Below, piece after piece: positions 35,359 to 47,857 of a DNA stretch of 64,000 bases; the first letter of the stretch is position 1, and the number at the start of each line of letters is the position of its first letter. The notes under the pieces were generated by a model. The model made no database searches. It was not told the origin of the DNA and worked only from the letters and a program-made list of their open reading frames with translations. A program made the position numbers and the translations under genes. The DNA is from Vesta saturnalis (taxonomy: Eukaryota; Arthropoda; Insecta; Coleoptera; Lampyridae): NCBI GenBank assembly GCA_036346205.1, contig JARFJB010001985.1:1802001-1866000 (forward strand), given 5' to 3'.

Positions 35359-35511
35359 CCGGTTAATGGAAGTGAGTAAATTATTTGACGAGGCTGATCA
35401 ACAAAGGTCTAAAGATACAGATAAATCTAATAAAAATATTGATATTAATTCTTTTAAATTTGAGAAAGCAAATAGGTAGCATGTAGTTTTTAACTTATTG
35501 TATAAATTGTC

Positions 35512-35517
35512 AATAAA
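35512..35517 (+). terminator. MTPAP polyadenylation signal (putative)
   Basis: AATAAA about 150 bp after the stop codon and about 30 bp after the end of the alternative C-terminal frame. Confidence 0.5.
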
Positions 35518-35926
35518 TAATTACAGTTATGTGTTTAATGTATATTTGATGGTGTTGTGTAAATATGCAATTTTATTTTTCTTAACACTTTGTACAGATG
35601 TGCAGCTACCACATCCCCTTTGATTCATTTGAATGTTTACTATTTACAACAATAATCTATGTATTAAAACTGCACTATACAGTGTGACCAGGATAAAATG
35701 TTCAGCATGGGAATCTCGCTTATTTGAAGAGTTATGACTGGTCATTTCCCTTATTATGGGCCTAATTTAATAGGATAGAAACATTTGTTGTATGTGCCAT
35801 GGCTTACTTGATATTAACATAAAACTTCAATTTTTGATTTTGGTATTTAATTACCCAGCTAATAGAAAAACATCTTCAATAACATCAACTAACTGTTTTT
35901 TCTTATGGATAGTTGGCAGGCTTGTA
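35518..35926. other. MTPAP downstream flank, no gene recognised
   Basis: AT-rich intergenic DNA between MTPAP and the putative piggyBac end. Nothing supported. Confidence 0.3.
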
Positions 35927-35949
35927 TTAACCCATTAAGTACCGGTACC
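35927..35949. repeat. Possible piggyBac end, TTAA + CCCATTAAGTACCGG
   Basis: TTAA target-like tetramer followed by CCC..., the arrangement at piggyBac termini, 0.4 kb beyond the 3' end of the piggyBac gene. No matching opposite end was found to the right of 38071. Confidence 0.4.
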
Positions 35950-36336
35950 AAAATAATGAAATTTAGAAAATTGTTACTAATTATCAATTATAATCCGATT
36001 TTCATTAGATAAAAATAATCAGATTTTTTTGTCACTTTTGGTTTACAAGAAATTAAGTGTCATATATATGACACATACAATGTGAGTAAGATTGCACTCC
36101 CTATAACAATGAACGTACTACGCGCAATTTGAAATAGTATGGGTTTAATGACTTATGAAACAAAAAATTATTTTTGTTTATGGTAGGGTTCAAAACATTC
36201 TACACACAGGGTTACATCGTATTTTGAACAAAAAGTCGAAGGTTTTTTCTGACAATTTGGAAATTGGCGTCTATGCTGTTTTTCCCTCCATCGTATCCAA
36301 TAGCTGTTTCCATCATACACATTGGGTTTCCAATGG

Positions 36337-38071
36337 CTAGAATGGCCTTGCTTTAAATAAAATGTGGCAACACTTCTGGAAATCTGAACAAAATAAAGAA
36401 CCTAGCCCGTGAATTTTTCTGTACAAAATCCATGCATTTGTTATGGACATGTCAATCATTCTTGTAATTAACGACCAGTACCATTTTTTGCTTCTAATCC
36501 TAATAGCATATTTGCCAACGATCCAGTCATGATCAACATCTCCCATATATTGATTGTACATTTTGATAACATTAGGTTGGAGGACATGAATTTTTTGTTG
36601 TTTAGATTTACACCACCTTGAACCATTACCTAGTGGTTCAATGGTGTCAAAATTTGTACCAATTGTGACACATTTGTTATTGTTCCATTTTAAGATTAAA
36701 ATTTCACCATTTTTATCAAATTTGCCACACTTTTTCTTTGAAACTTCTTTTGAATTTAAAAGTGGGCATTTATCTGTTCTGTTTTCACGCATTGTTCCTG
36801 TAACAAGTAGCATAAGAAAAGTATAGGTTATTGCAGTATATACCTGTTGCACGAAATCCAATTGATTTTAGATGAATCAGTGTCACGGTTTGTAAAAAAG
36901 TTATCAAAACATACCAAATGGTCATTAGGATTTTCAACAATTCTAAAAGATCTGTAATAACTTGCGAACCTTGCAGTAAACCTGGAGTTGCATTTTTATC
37001 TTTGCCAGTATAAACAGAAAATTTGTAGCAATATCCATCTGAACTACATAGCGCCCATAATTTATATCCAAATCGAATTGGTTTTTCTTGTATAAATTGC
37101 TTCATAGTATTTCACAATCATTTCATCAATTGATAAATGAGTAGAAAATGTACCCCATTGTTGAAATGCTTGGTTTATTTTATTTATTAGTGCACGAATT
37201 TTATAGCACCTACAATGAAACACATAATGTTAGAATTCTGACATTGTTATTATACATTATTTTATTTACCTATCAGTCCAATCAATTTCGTCGTTATTAC
37301 AACAGTGAATAATTGATTTCAATTTCAAGTATCTATTTCGAGACATTGCATCTGCTACAAGTTGTATTCTGGTGTCTTCATCTGTACTCCAATATAGCTT
37401 TTCAGAAGGTAAAATATGGTAGAAAATATTAAAAATCCAATAAACGTTTTTAATTCCTGAACACTCACAGTAAAATCGGTAAAATTTTTTACAGATTTTG
37501 TATATCTTTCCAGTTTTTCTTGCCATAAATTATAAACATCATCAGAAAAATTTTTCAAACAATTGTACAGGTGACAATCGTGTATTTCAGCACTAATAAT
37601 TTTAATTTTCTCATTTTCAGACTGACTCTTATTGTGTTGGTATAGGATGGCTGAGATTTATGCCAACACAAAGTAATATTAGTTAATTTCTTTTTACCGG
37701 TACTTGTTGATGAGCTTTAATCGGGTTTTCTTACGAGTACATTACGTATCAGGATTATCATCACGATTAGACACATTAGCTCCTTGTAATTGAATTTCTA
37801 TATTTCCAGGAATATCATTGACTTAATTTTCACCTGTTATGTCTTTGTCTCCTCCATCACAATCACTTAAAACGTCCAGATTCGGTGGCAAAACAGCTAT
37901 ATCTATACTATCCGCATTTTCCAAATGTTTATAAAATTCTTCATCTTCGAATAACGCTACAATATCTTTAACACTTAAAAACCGCTTACTTGCCAAGTTT
38001 TGCACCACAATAAATGCACTAAATGAATAAGGAAGCATCGCCTCTAATTTATATACCAACAATCTCTGCAA
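36337..38071 (-). pseudogene. PiggyBac-family transposase
   Basis: DDE_Tnp_1_7-type transposase. Frame 38071-37823 holds an acidic N-terminus (FEDEEFYKHLENADSIDI). Frames 37558-37266 give SVQELKTFIGFLIFSTIFY. A THLSIDEMIVKYYE motif (about 37140-37100, first catalytic Asp), FDNFFTN (about 36905, second) and MYNQYMGDVDHDW with YAIRIRSKKWYWSLITR (about 36560-36460, third) follow in the right order. The C-terminus ends at 36337. Stops and frameshifts occur between most blocks, and the Cys-rich C-terminal ring finger is lacking. Confidence 0.88.
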
Positions 38072-38468
38072 GAATCATCTAGCCTGGACGTGTAAATTCA
38101 AGTATAAACGTAGTAAATTCAAGGTATAAACGTATAGGAATTGGACCAGTGTTCCATAAATATGACATCATATTTTGTACCTGTTTATGATAAGATCAAC
38201 GTTTGAAAAAATTATGCCGTTTTAACAAACAAACTTTCTATTTATGAATTCTGAAGAGAAAAGTTACATGATTTATTGAATTTTCAAAAAAACTAAATGC
38301 GTGACAAGCGAAGAAAAACAAACCTTTCTTGTTTCTGTTTATAATTACTAATTTCTCATAAAAGTAAAGGTAAAATCTTGTTCCTAGAGGATGACAAAAT
38401 AATGTAAATTTTTAAAAAAAAATACATTTTTGAATTACAACCAAGAAATAAAAATTGCTATTTTTGTC

Positions 38469-38471
<3 letters not shown>
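38072..38471. other. No gene recognised
   Basis: AT-rich flank. A short direct repeat (AGTAAATTCAAG.TATAAACGTA) lies at 38090-38130. The piggyBac right end was not found. Confidence 0.3.

Positions 38472-38473
<2 letters not shown>

Positions 38474-38555
<82 letters not shown>
38474..38555. repeat. (TA)n microsatellite
   Basis: About 80 bp of TA repeats next to the Penelope-like element PLE-2. Confidence 0.95.
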
Positions 38556-38557
<2 letters not shown>

Positions 38558-38640
38558 CTATTTAGATTTCCAAGTATTCATGTTTAAATAAGACAATTTT
38601 TCTTTAAAACTTGTGTAAATAAACGTAAAAATTAATTCAA

Positions 38641-38674
38641 CGTTTCGGGAACGTCCTTTATTCCCTTTGTCAAG
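38641..38674 (-). other. Hammerhead-like motif of PLE-2 end
   Basis: Minus strand: CTTGACAAAGGGAAT...ATTCCCGAAACG type arrangement, with GGGAA/TTCCC pairing as stem II and GAAAC after it. The first box is TTGACAA, not CTGANGA, so the core is imperfect. It lies 85 bp downstream of the PLE-2 stop codon, where such motifs occur in Penelope-like elements. Confidence 0.4.
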
Positions 38675-38758
38675 AATTTATTTGACAATTACAGAAATTG
38701 AAATAAGGTAACTATTTTTAACAAGTACAAAATATGAAACAAGGTAACTAATTTAATT

Positions 38759-39490
38759 TTAATCTGGACGAGTGTGTTTGACTTCGGTAGTTGGTCTAGT
38801 ATGTGATGTAGAAGGTGCAGAAGTGGGGACGCCAGGAATAGTTGCAGCATAAGTGTTTGAAATTTCTGGAAGATTTGGAGTTGGTTGAAATGTAGAATCA
38901 ACTTGTTTAATGATATTCTTCCAAATTTGTGGCATTCTAGAAGTGTCATCTCGTTTATTGAGGGTGTTTGGTCTTCTTTCAATTTCAACTGCTTCTCTAA
39001 TAATTCTTGCTTGTAAGGTATATAGAGGTGCAATTAAACGGATATTGTTGGTATTAATTTGGTGTCCTGTATCTAATTGATGTGTAGCTAAAGACGATGA
39101 AGGATTGTGCTGTTTAATTGCTAGTTGGTGTTCATCGGCTCTCGCACATAATATTCTGTTAGTTTGTCCTATATAAGTTCTTCGACAGTTATTGCACGGT
39201 ATCTCATACACTCCTTGGCTTTCATTAGGAATTTTGTCTTTGGGGTTTCTTAAAAATTGGGACAAAGTTGAATGTGGTTTGAATACCGGTCTGAAGTCGT
39301 TTTTGGGAGCTATTCTGTCTGTAATTCCCTTTATATAAGGTAGAATAACAGGAATCTTTCGTTCATTGTTTGACAAGTTATTATTTCTTGGTCTTCTTAT
39401 TTCGTTGGTAATTTTCAATATTTCTTGATCTTTGTATCCATTTTGAACTAGTATTTTATTAATAGTCTTCAGTTCTAGAGTTTTGGTCAG
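38759..39490 (-). mobile_element. Penelope-like element PLE-2, 3' part with GIY-YIG endonuclease
   Basis: Frame 39418-38759 (open upstream to about 39490 with KTINKILVQNGYKDQEIL) contains KIPVILPYIKGITDRI, RPVFKPHSTLSQFLRNPKDK, then the GIY-YIG nuclease: QGVYEIPCNNCRRTYIGQTN with the preserved V-Y...Y-I-G and a CNNC zinc-type pair, RADEHQLAIKQH, LATHQLDTGHQI and ARIIREAVEIERRP. The 219-residue frame is intact to its stop. The RT core upstream is missing, so the element is 5'-truncated and not autonomous. Confidence 0.88.
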
Positions 39491-39774
39491 ATAAGTGGTA
39501 AGAGCGGTATATCAAGGATTTCATAACGCTACGTAATTGACCAGGATGGTGATAAAGAGTTCAAGTATCTATTTATGTTGTTTTCGACTTAAACTTTTGT
39601 AAATTTACCATTAGAATCTTTTATTAGGGTGTAATAAATAATTATTTTTTAAAAATAAAATGGCGGTTAGCTATTAATGCGAAATCGAAAAAGTTATTTT
39701 GATTTTTTTTCAAATTGTCCATAAAATCCAAAACGATACGAAACCTTTAGTTTTTTGTAAATTTAAGTATGTTA

Positions 39775-39807
<33 letters not shown>

Positions 39808-39837
39808 GTGGTGGCTGTGTGTTGTGTTGTGTGTGTG
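39491..39837. other. No gene recognised; (TA)n at 39774-39802
   Basis: AT-rich flank of PLE-2 ending in a TA repeat and a GT-rich run (GTGTGTTGTGTTGTGTG) beside the left end of mariner-1. Confidence 0.4.
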
Positions 39838-41352
39838 TATACATTTAAATTCATGAAACCAAGGTAATGGCAGTTTTTAGGGTCTAAAATTGAGAAAGTT
39901 AGCATTTTTATTGAAAATATTTTACGCCTTTTCAGCATCTTTCATAACAGATGGATACAATTTTCGTTGAAAATGTCGAATAGAAAAAATTTGAATGAAG
40001 AACATCTACCAGAACAAGATTTATTGCAACAAACAATCTGAAAATGAAACAAAACTAAACATTATTTTATGTTATGTTATAATGAAACAAAGAAATACTA
40101 AATTGTAGAAGCTTTCACAAGATCTTGAAGTTTAATGCATTTTTGATCGCTTTAAAGATTTCTTTGTACCATTCAAGTTGGCCTTGAGTTATTTCGGCAA
40201 GTTTTTATTCGAACTCGAAGATCTTGGATTGTTTGAGGCGCGATTTATACACTTTATTCTTGATCTACACAGGAGAAAATCTAATGGGATTAGGTCTGAG
40301 ATCTTGGTGGTCATTCTACTAATGGCTATTACGACTATCCAACAGTTCTCAAAGTTAGTATTCAACCATTTCATGCGCCATTATGCAGGACTCATCAATT
40401 GAAAATGTGAATTCAATGATCTCTAGTGGAATATTTTCCAGATCGTTCAGAAATCATGTTCCAGGGATTCCAAAAAGTTGTGAATTTAAATTTTGCTCAA
40501 AAGAAGGTCAATAATCCTTTCGTTAGAATCACCACACAGTTCCTTTTGGAATATTGACTTCAGTTAATTACCCATTCGGATTTTCGTTAGACTAATGACG
40601 TTGGTTTTGAGATGAAAGCCCATTGGTAGTCAAAGTGGTTTCATCACTGAACATTATATATTGAAATTGCCATTGTTGAGATATTCCTTGAGACCACAAA
40701 CAAAATTATTCTTCTTTCATCACCTAGTCTGAGTATGAAAAACTTTGATTTATACGGTTTAATTTTGTTCTTTTAAGACATCTTCTTATGGTTCTTTAGG
40801 CACATTCTAGTCACATTCTACCCTTAAACTGTGTCTAGGATTGTTGTGAAGTAATTTAAAATCGCACGATCATTTTGACTCACCCGTTGACGTCGATTAT
40901 TATTTGCTTTGAATAGACGTAGTGAAACTACCTGTTTCATCAAAGACTTTATTGATGTTGTAAACAGTACTGCAGCTTATTAGGTGTCTGTCAGATGTCT
41001 ATTATTAAATTCTGCACAGTTTTCTCTGACCTAGGGCATTGTTCCAGTTAGGCGTATTATTTCAATTTTTCGCGTAAACTTAATTGTTGCATAATTATAA
41101 CTCTTTATTTTCATAGAAAAATATTAAGAGTCTAATCAGTTTGACGTTTCAGAATGTTGCCATGGAATTCCATGGTAGGCTGATTTGGCCATTCTCGCTG
41201 TAAAACATGTTATATTGTCATTGAGATTTTGAAAGATGCTGAAGACAGTGGCGTAGAAATATTTTCAATAAAAAGATGCCTAGCACTTTTTCTTAATTTT
41301 TGGCCCTAAAAAACTGCCATTGTGGGCCTTGGTTTCATGAATTTAAATGTAT
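39838..41352 (-). mobile_element. Mariner-1: decayed Tc1/mariner element
   Basis: Terminal inverted repeats of about 115 bp (39838-39950 and 41222-41352) share TACATTTAAATTCATGAAAC, AATGGCAGTTTTTAGGG and ATTTTTATTGAAAATATTT. Between them the minus strand encodes a badly decayed transposase: near 40400-40250 fragments match the usual W-I-G-R...W-P-P-R-S-P-D-L-T-P-L-D-F pattern (here SDLIPLDFLL, third catalytic Asp), with traces of the N-terminal helix-turn-helix near 40950. Many frameshifts and stops. Same broad family as mariner-2 but a different subfamily. Confidence 0.7.
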
Positions 41353-41443
41353 TACCTTGTCCTCTTAATTTTGGTAAAAAAAAATTAAAATCGATTTATA
41401 AGTAACAATTTTACAGGAGTGTTTTGGTTTCAAGTGGTCCACA

Positions 41444-41446
<3 letters not shown>

Positions 41447-41496
<50 letters not shown>

Positions 41497-41508
41497 CACA
41501 CACACACA
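41447..41508. repeat. (TA)n then (CA)n microsatellite
   Basis: TA run to 41491 followed by CATACACACACACACA. It abuts the left edge of the inverted mariner structure. Confidence 0.95.
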
Positions 41509-42338
41509 CAGGGTATGGCGTGAAGTTTTGATTAAAAGTAATGACGGATACAGTTATGTTAAAAATTTGAAATTACAAAGCAATAGGTTTTGGATGATGC
41601 TGAGTTCAAATATAATATTGTCCTGAATGTGGCACTTCCGGTTATACCGGAAGTAGACGTCAACTTTATTATTTTAAATGGAACCTAATATTTTTTATTT
41701 TATTTTCAAATTCTACATGAAATTCTAGATAAAATTTGTGCACAATGTCCTACACCAAAAATGAAGTATTTTCGAGATATTTGGATTTTTTTAAAAATTT
41801 TGAAGAGATCTTAGTCCACATTGGATAACGATATCTCCATTAATAACGAAACTAGTGACTAATAAACAACAAGCGCTTGCCCGTTAACTCCATATATCCA
41901 TCTCATTGATATTTCATACAGGGTGTTTTAAACTTAACCCCGCCAACATGCACAATTTAAATCATTTATAAATTGCTTACTTTAAATAGAACACCCTGTA
42001 TTTTATTATATTTTCCGCTGTATTTTTTTAAGCCTATTCGTTTGGTATCGGTATTTCCTATACCTAAATCCAACCACTTTTGAGATATTTCATTATCTTA
42101 GTTAAAACAACAACACTTAATTATTTCAACATTAGTAAAGGGTAGGCCATGATTTCCATTATTTAAGGTGATATTTTGTTATTTTTTCATAAGTTATTAA
42201 TTCTGAAAAGTAAGCAATACCCTGAAAGGATTATTAATTGTGGATATCATTAAAAACGTTGACTAGGTATTTTGTATTAATTTAATTAGATAACTTACAA
42301 ACAAAAATAACTAAATGTAATATTAAACAAATAAAGTT

Positions 42339-43424
42339 TTATAATAAGTGTTCAAAATTAGCACCATCTATTTCTAAACATTTATGAATCCTTTTCATTA
42401 AGTTATGTCTTGTAATTCTGGAAATATGGTTGAGTGTTAGAGAATTAAAAGTCAGTAAGACTCTCTGCATCATATCTTCCTTTGTCGTAACAGGTTTGGA
42501 AAATACCTGATTTTTAATGTAACCCCAAACACCAAAATCTAGAGGAGCCATATCAGGAGAGCGAGCTGGCCAACGAAACGGACCCTGATTGGCAATCCAT
42601 CTATAATCAAACATGTCGTAAAGATGCTGAGCAACAGGCCCAAAGTTATGAGGAGATGCTCCATCTTGCTGATACCAAGCTGAAGCCGCCTCTCCATTTC
42701 TTAAAGTATGTAACGCCGGTCGTATGGCTTCTTCTAAAATGTGGCAATATCTTGTACCATTTAAATTTTCATCATAAAATTTCAATGCTAAAATTTTATC
42801 GTCTTATATTGCACAAAAAACATTAAAACTCGAACTATCTTGGAAATAACATTCTCTACTAACATGTGGATTTTCATTAGACCAGAAATGGGAATTATGT
42901 CGATTAAATAATCCATTTTTGCTAAACTCTGCTTCAACACACCATATAACTCTTTATAAAGTTTTCATCCTCTTGGGTCTTCATTAAAAACCATTCACAG
43001 AATTCTACCCTTCGAGGAAGATCACCTAATTGTAAGTGTTGCACCAAATGATATGAAAATGGTTCCCATTTGTGTTTTTTTTTAATGCGATGAATTGTTC
43101 TCGTCGACAAAGTAATAAGATCTCTCTCACAATCTCTAATGGAGGCATTTGGAGAGGCCGTAAAATAACCCAAAACATTAATCTCGTTTATGTCACTGAC
43201 CACTAGTGGTTTATTTTTATTAATTTTTGTGTTAAATTGACCAAACTGACGGCAGTTTTTAAGCAATATTCTTACAATATCACCAGTTACATTTGGTCGA
43301 TTTGGATATCTTTCTGCAAAAACACGGAAAGTCCGTTCAACAATTCTATTACACTCGCCGTATATAATAATAAAATTTAAAAAATCATCATTAGTAAATC
43401 CTACATTTGCTATTATTTACTATG
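42339..43424 (-). pseudogene. Mariner-2 transposase (Tc1/mariner superfamily, DDD type)
   Basis: Cut-and-paste transposase. N-terminal helix-turn-helix: the frame above 43266 reads RTFRVFAERYPNRPN, then frame 43266-42934 has DITLSTRTIHRIKKKHKWEPF-type sequence and RVEFCEWFL. Catalytic blocks: first Asp region about 42930-42900 (damaged by a frameshift), AWYQQDGASPHNFGPVA (second Asp), WPARSPDMAPLDFGVWGYIK (third Asp). It ends CLEIDGANFEHLL. One frameshift near 42940 and an in-frame TAA near 42805 disable it. A second, inverted copy of its C-terminal end is at 43646-43792. Element repeats of about 150 bp: 42004-42155 and 43497-43643. Confidence 0.88.
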
Positions 43425-43645
43425 AAAGTCAAGCCGGTAAAGAAAACTGCCAAAACAACATAAACAATTAACGTTCTAACTATCAAATCTTTGACAGCCA
43501 TGCCCTACCCTTTACTAATGTTGAAATAATTAAGTGTTGTTATGTTTTAACTAAGATAATGAAATATCTCAAAAGTGGTTGGATTTAGGTATAGGGAATA
43601 CCGATACCAAACGAATTGGCTTAAAAAAATACAGCGGAAAATGTT

Positions 43646-43792
43646 ACGACAAAGGAAGATATGATGCAGTGTCTTACTTGCTTTTAATTCTCTAACACCC
43701 GATCATATTTCCAGAATTACAAGACATTACTTAATGAAAAGGATTCATAAATGTTTAGAAGTAGATGGAGCTAATTTTGAACACTTATTATA
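43646..43792 (+). pseudogene. Inverted copy of mariner-2 transposase C-terminus
   Basis: Reverse-complement duplicate of 42344-42490. It starts mid-gene (TACGACAAAGGAAGATATG) directly after the right terminal repeat of the full copy, marking the centre-side breakpoint of the inverted duplication. Confidence 0.8.
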
Positions 43793-44631
43793 GAACTTTA
43801 TTTGTTTAATATTACATTTAGTTATTTTTGTTTGTAACTTATCTAATTAAATTAAAACAAAATACCTAGTTAACGTTTTTAATGATATCCACAATTAATA
43901 ATCCTTTCAGGCTATTGGTTACTTTTCAAAATTAATGACTTATAAAAAAATAACAAAATATCACCTTAAATAATGGAAATCATGGCCTACCCTTTACTAA
44001 TGTTGAAATAATTAAGTGTTGTTATGTTTTAACTAAGATAATGAAATATCTCAAAAATGGTTGGATTTAGGTATACGGAATACTGGTACCACACGAATTG
44101 GCTTAAAAAAATACAGCGGAAAATGTAATAAAATACAGGGTGTTCTATTTAAAGTAAGCAACTTATGAATGATTTAAATTGTGCATGTTGGCGGCTAAGT
44201 TTAAAACACCCTGTATGAAATATCAATGAGATGGATATATAAAGGTAACGGGCAAGCGCTTGTTGTTTATTGGTTACAATTTCACGTCACTAGCTTCGTT
44301 ATTAATGGAGATATCGTTATTCAATGTGGACTAGGATTTTTTCAAAATTTTTGAACAAATCGAAATATCTCGAAAATACTTCATTTTTGGTATAGGACAT
44401 TGTGCACAAATTTTATCTAGAATTTCATGTAGAATTCGAAAATAAAATAAGAAATATTAGATTCCATTTAAAATAACAAAGTTAACATCTACTTCCGGTA
44501 TAACCGGAAGTGCCACATTCAGGACAATATTATATTTGAACTCGGCATCATCCAAAACCTACAGCTTCGTAATTTCAGGTTTTAACATAGCTGTATCCGC
44601 CATTACTTTTAATCAAAACTGTTCGCACCCT

Positions 44632-44634
<3 letters not shown>

Positions 44635-44708
<74 letters not shown>
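44635..44708. repeat. (TA)n microsatellite
   Basis: About 74 bp of TA repeats bordering the right edge of the mariner fold-back. Confidence 0.95.
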
Positions 44709-44710
<2 letters not shown>

Positions 44711-47700
44711 GGGTTAAATTCTGATGGCATTTTGGTTCCTCTTTTCAACAATGTATAACATATGCCTAAGTCGTTTCACTTCATTTATATTGCATTTCTT
44801 TGATTCTGAATAGGTAGCTTTGCAATTAAAATTTGAAGCTGGCTGTGATATTACGACATCGAGAAATACAACTTCATTCTAACCGTCATGTGCTCTTGGT
44901 GTTTATGCTGAAAGTTTTTGATAGAAACTTTCAGTAATAGTGAAAAGTTTGACATATGCTTCAAGAAATCTGTTCGAATATCTACGCAAACACGGACATA
45001 ATCCTCAACATGAAAATATGGTTTTGTTGGCAGTTGTTGAAAATCCATCAACAAGAAATGAAAATACTACTAGTGTAGCAAGTTCTCGGTAAAGTCCATT
45101 CATTTCTAAAGAAACTCCAATATCACCCATATAAATACCGAATTACCCAAGCCCTCCATCTAGAATTTTGGGAAATAGACTATTCAGTCTAATAATTTAT
45201 AATTTGATTCAAATAAAGTTATGTATGACTCATTCTTAAAATTACACGAACTAAGATTTAGGCGATGTAAGTCTTCAGTAAATTAGCAATCTTTTTGTTA
45301 ATATTTTTATCAAACAAAGTTGAAAATTATTGATTGTTTTTTTTTTGTATTTTAAACTAAAAAAAACTATTCATTATATTCATTTACTTTATTGTTAGAG
45401 GCAAAAATGTTTTGCTTGCGACAGTGAATTGTTATAATTTAGGATGTAGCGTCCCCCAGATACCCTATCTTGAAAAGCGTAATTTGAACTTATTTGCAAT
45501 AATGCAAATTCAAGAACACAACAATCGCTAAGTGATTTATCTTGACTTGTCTGACAATAATGTTATTATTATTCAAATTGATTGCCTGCCTTACTTTGAC
45601 CTTCCTGGCAATAATTAAAACAGAATTGATTTACAAGTCTGATATTTAATTACTCGCAAACCTCAAATCTGATCAAACGAAGTGGCCGTCTAGTTGTAGA
45701 TGTAATTAGATAGGTTGGATGATGTAAGTGTTGCATCGTGAGGGGCAGGTAAAAAAAATGAAACTACCCAAATTAAAATCAACGAGCTTTGCACAACGGT
45801 GGTTCAGCCCGTGAATATACTATTGTGGGAAAGAACCACCAATAAAACCCACTTTATTCATAAATAAGTAATTGCACAAGTACATTATTAAATCAAATCA
45901 AATTAAATATATAACAAAACACCATTAAATCAGGTTAACGTGCGTACAAAATTACAACATTAAGAGAAAATAAATAAAAAAGCAGTTTAGTTGCACAGAA
46001 ACACAATAATAAAAAGACACATGTAGTCACACGCACAATTGGGTCATAAATAATCAAAGTAAAAATCGTAATACCAAATATGTGGCCCTTTAAAACTAAT
46101 CATGCCCGTCTTTAAGTAAATAATCACATAAAACAATAAAGCAAATTACATATACATATAAAATACAACAGTAAATTGCACAGGTGATAATAAGGTAAAA
46201 GCAATGACAAAAGAAAACGGACAAGGAATTTATAGTACCCAATTGTTTATTAACCACCACAGCACAAAATACATAAGTCAAATACAATAAATCACATACA
46301 AAGAGAAATCAGCTCGCAGGCAAATAATTCTACCTAACAACTACAAAAAAACTCATTAAAACAAAGCCTTATAAGGGGAAGTTATAAATAGATCGATATA
46401 TGAATTTGAGGGCATTAGAAAAATACAGTGCTCCTTTCTCAGGTTACATATTCATCTATACAACAATAAAAGTGAAATTCGAGATGTTTAATGGTCTGGC
46501 TCGGGAGTGTGTACCTACTGGCAATTACCTTTTACAATTAATAACCAGCGATATCATGTACCCGTTCACCAGCCCACCTCTACACAAATATAATTATAAT
46601 GCACACAAATACCAGAGTGAGAGGGCCCTGTACTGTATTTTATTTTAGCAGATTTCAGCTTAATGAGCCCGCGTACGAATAAGATACGTTTGCAAATCAA
46701 TGTTTGGTATTTAATATGTTATCTAGGCTGGTAAGTGATTTGCTGCGAGCTTTCATTTATATAAAAATACCTACTTACACTTCAATATCTATTCTTTTAA
46801 TTGATCACAGACACAAATTGTTAACCTACGCGGTTTAACTTCAAAAGGGTGATTGTTATTTACAGATTAATATTTGAAAAACACACTCGAAACAAAAGAC
46901 AGATTAGTGTTGGCTAATTCAAAAGAAAATGTTCCCGCACGAAATATTTTAAAGACAAACTGTTGACAATGGGAGTTTCTAATTAACCAAAAATCGATCT
47001 GGCTCGATTGACACTAACTGTAACTAACTTTCCCCCGATTTCAAACCTAACCATCTTTACACCCGCAATCAACCCCCATTTTTCAAAAGTAATATAAAAA
47101 CAAGAAACGTTAATTTACGTTGGAACAGTTTCATACTATTATTGCAAGACATCTTAATTTTAAAAATACGCATTCGTCCGTAACAACCCTACATGTAGCT
47201 CTCGAGTTTTTAAGTAACAAGCAAAGATATTTTTTGATCGCGGTCTGTACCGACACAATTACTTATTAAGCTAGTGACATTTTTACATTAAGCATCGGCG
47301 CATAAGAAATTCCAATTATTCGTTGTACCCCTTCAGTAAAGCATTCTTTTAAGCGTACACCTGCTAGTCAGACCTCAAAACACATGTTTTTCAAACCTCG
47401 GTTAAATATTAGTTACAAACAATCCCACATTCCTTACATAAAATATATAAATAAAAAATTTTGAAAACATTTGCAAATTACGACGTGTTATCAAAATCCA
47501 CTAATTATATTTTTCTATCACGGTAACAATGGCGTTTGACAAACGTTTATTACAATAGTAACATTTTCGCGGTCCACTACCTACCAGGACATGGTTTGAT
47601 TATAAGTACATACCATCTTAGAATATTATATTCTAAGCATGTATCATTATACATAACCTATATATTTGTAAGTAAAATACTTTTTTTGTTTATTATAAAT

Positions 47701-47857
47701 GAAATCATTTCAGGTAGACAAATATGAATAAAGTTGTAATTATTAATCAGTACATATATTCAGTCCACCTATTATAGAGTTATTAATATGTTATGTAAAA
47801 ATTATAATATTTATATTGCATTGGAATTAATACATTTAAATAAAAAAAAAATTATTA
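44709..47857. other. 3.1 kb without a recognised gene
   Basis: AT-rich DNA. No family-level coding match was read in any frame. Around 45445 TGTAGCGTCCCCC and around 47193 CCCTACA resemble LTR borders, but no target duplication or second copy supports this. It could contain introns or regulatory DNA of a gene outside the window, or old unrecognised repeats. Confidence 0.3.

Larger units (their letters stand above)
41509..44632. mobile_element. Inverted duplication built on mariner-2
   Basis: A 3.1-kb fold-back. 41509-42490 is repeated inverted at 43646-44632 (about 985-bp arms, small differences). The arms contain an imperfect palindrome ACTTCCGGTTATACCGGAAGT, an 84-bp hairpin unit TACAGGGTGTT...ACACCCTGTA (41917-42000; 44134-44215), one mariner terminal repeat and the end of the transposase gene. 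The centre holds the rest of the transposase. Outer borders CAGGGT / CACCCTG touch (TA)n on both sides. Confidence 0.85.

Noticed and set aside
40178..40402. Plus-strand open frame beginning ALSYFGKFLFELEDLGL
   Set aside because: It is the reverse strand of the decayed mariner-1 transposase.
45445..47193. Possible solo LTR with TGTAG...CTACA borders
   Set aside because: No matching target duplication flanks it, there is no second copy in the window and no internal coding sequence.
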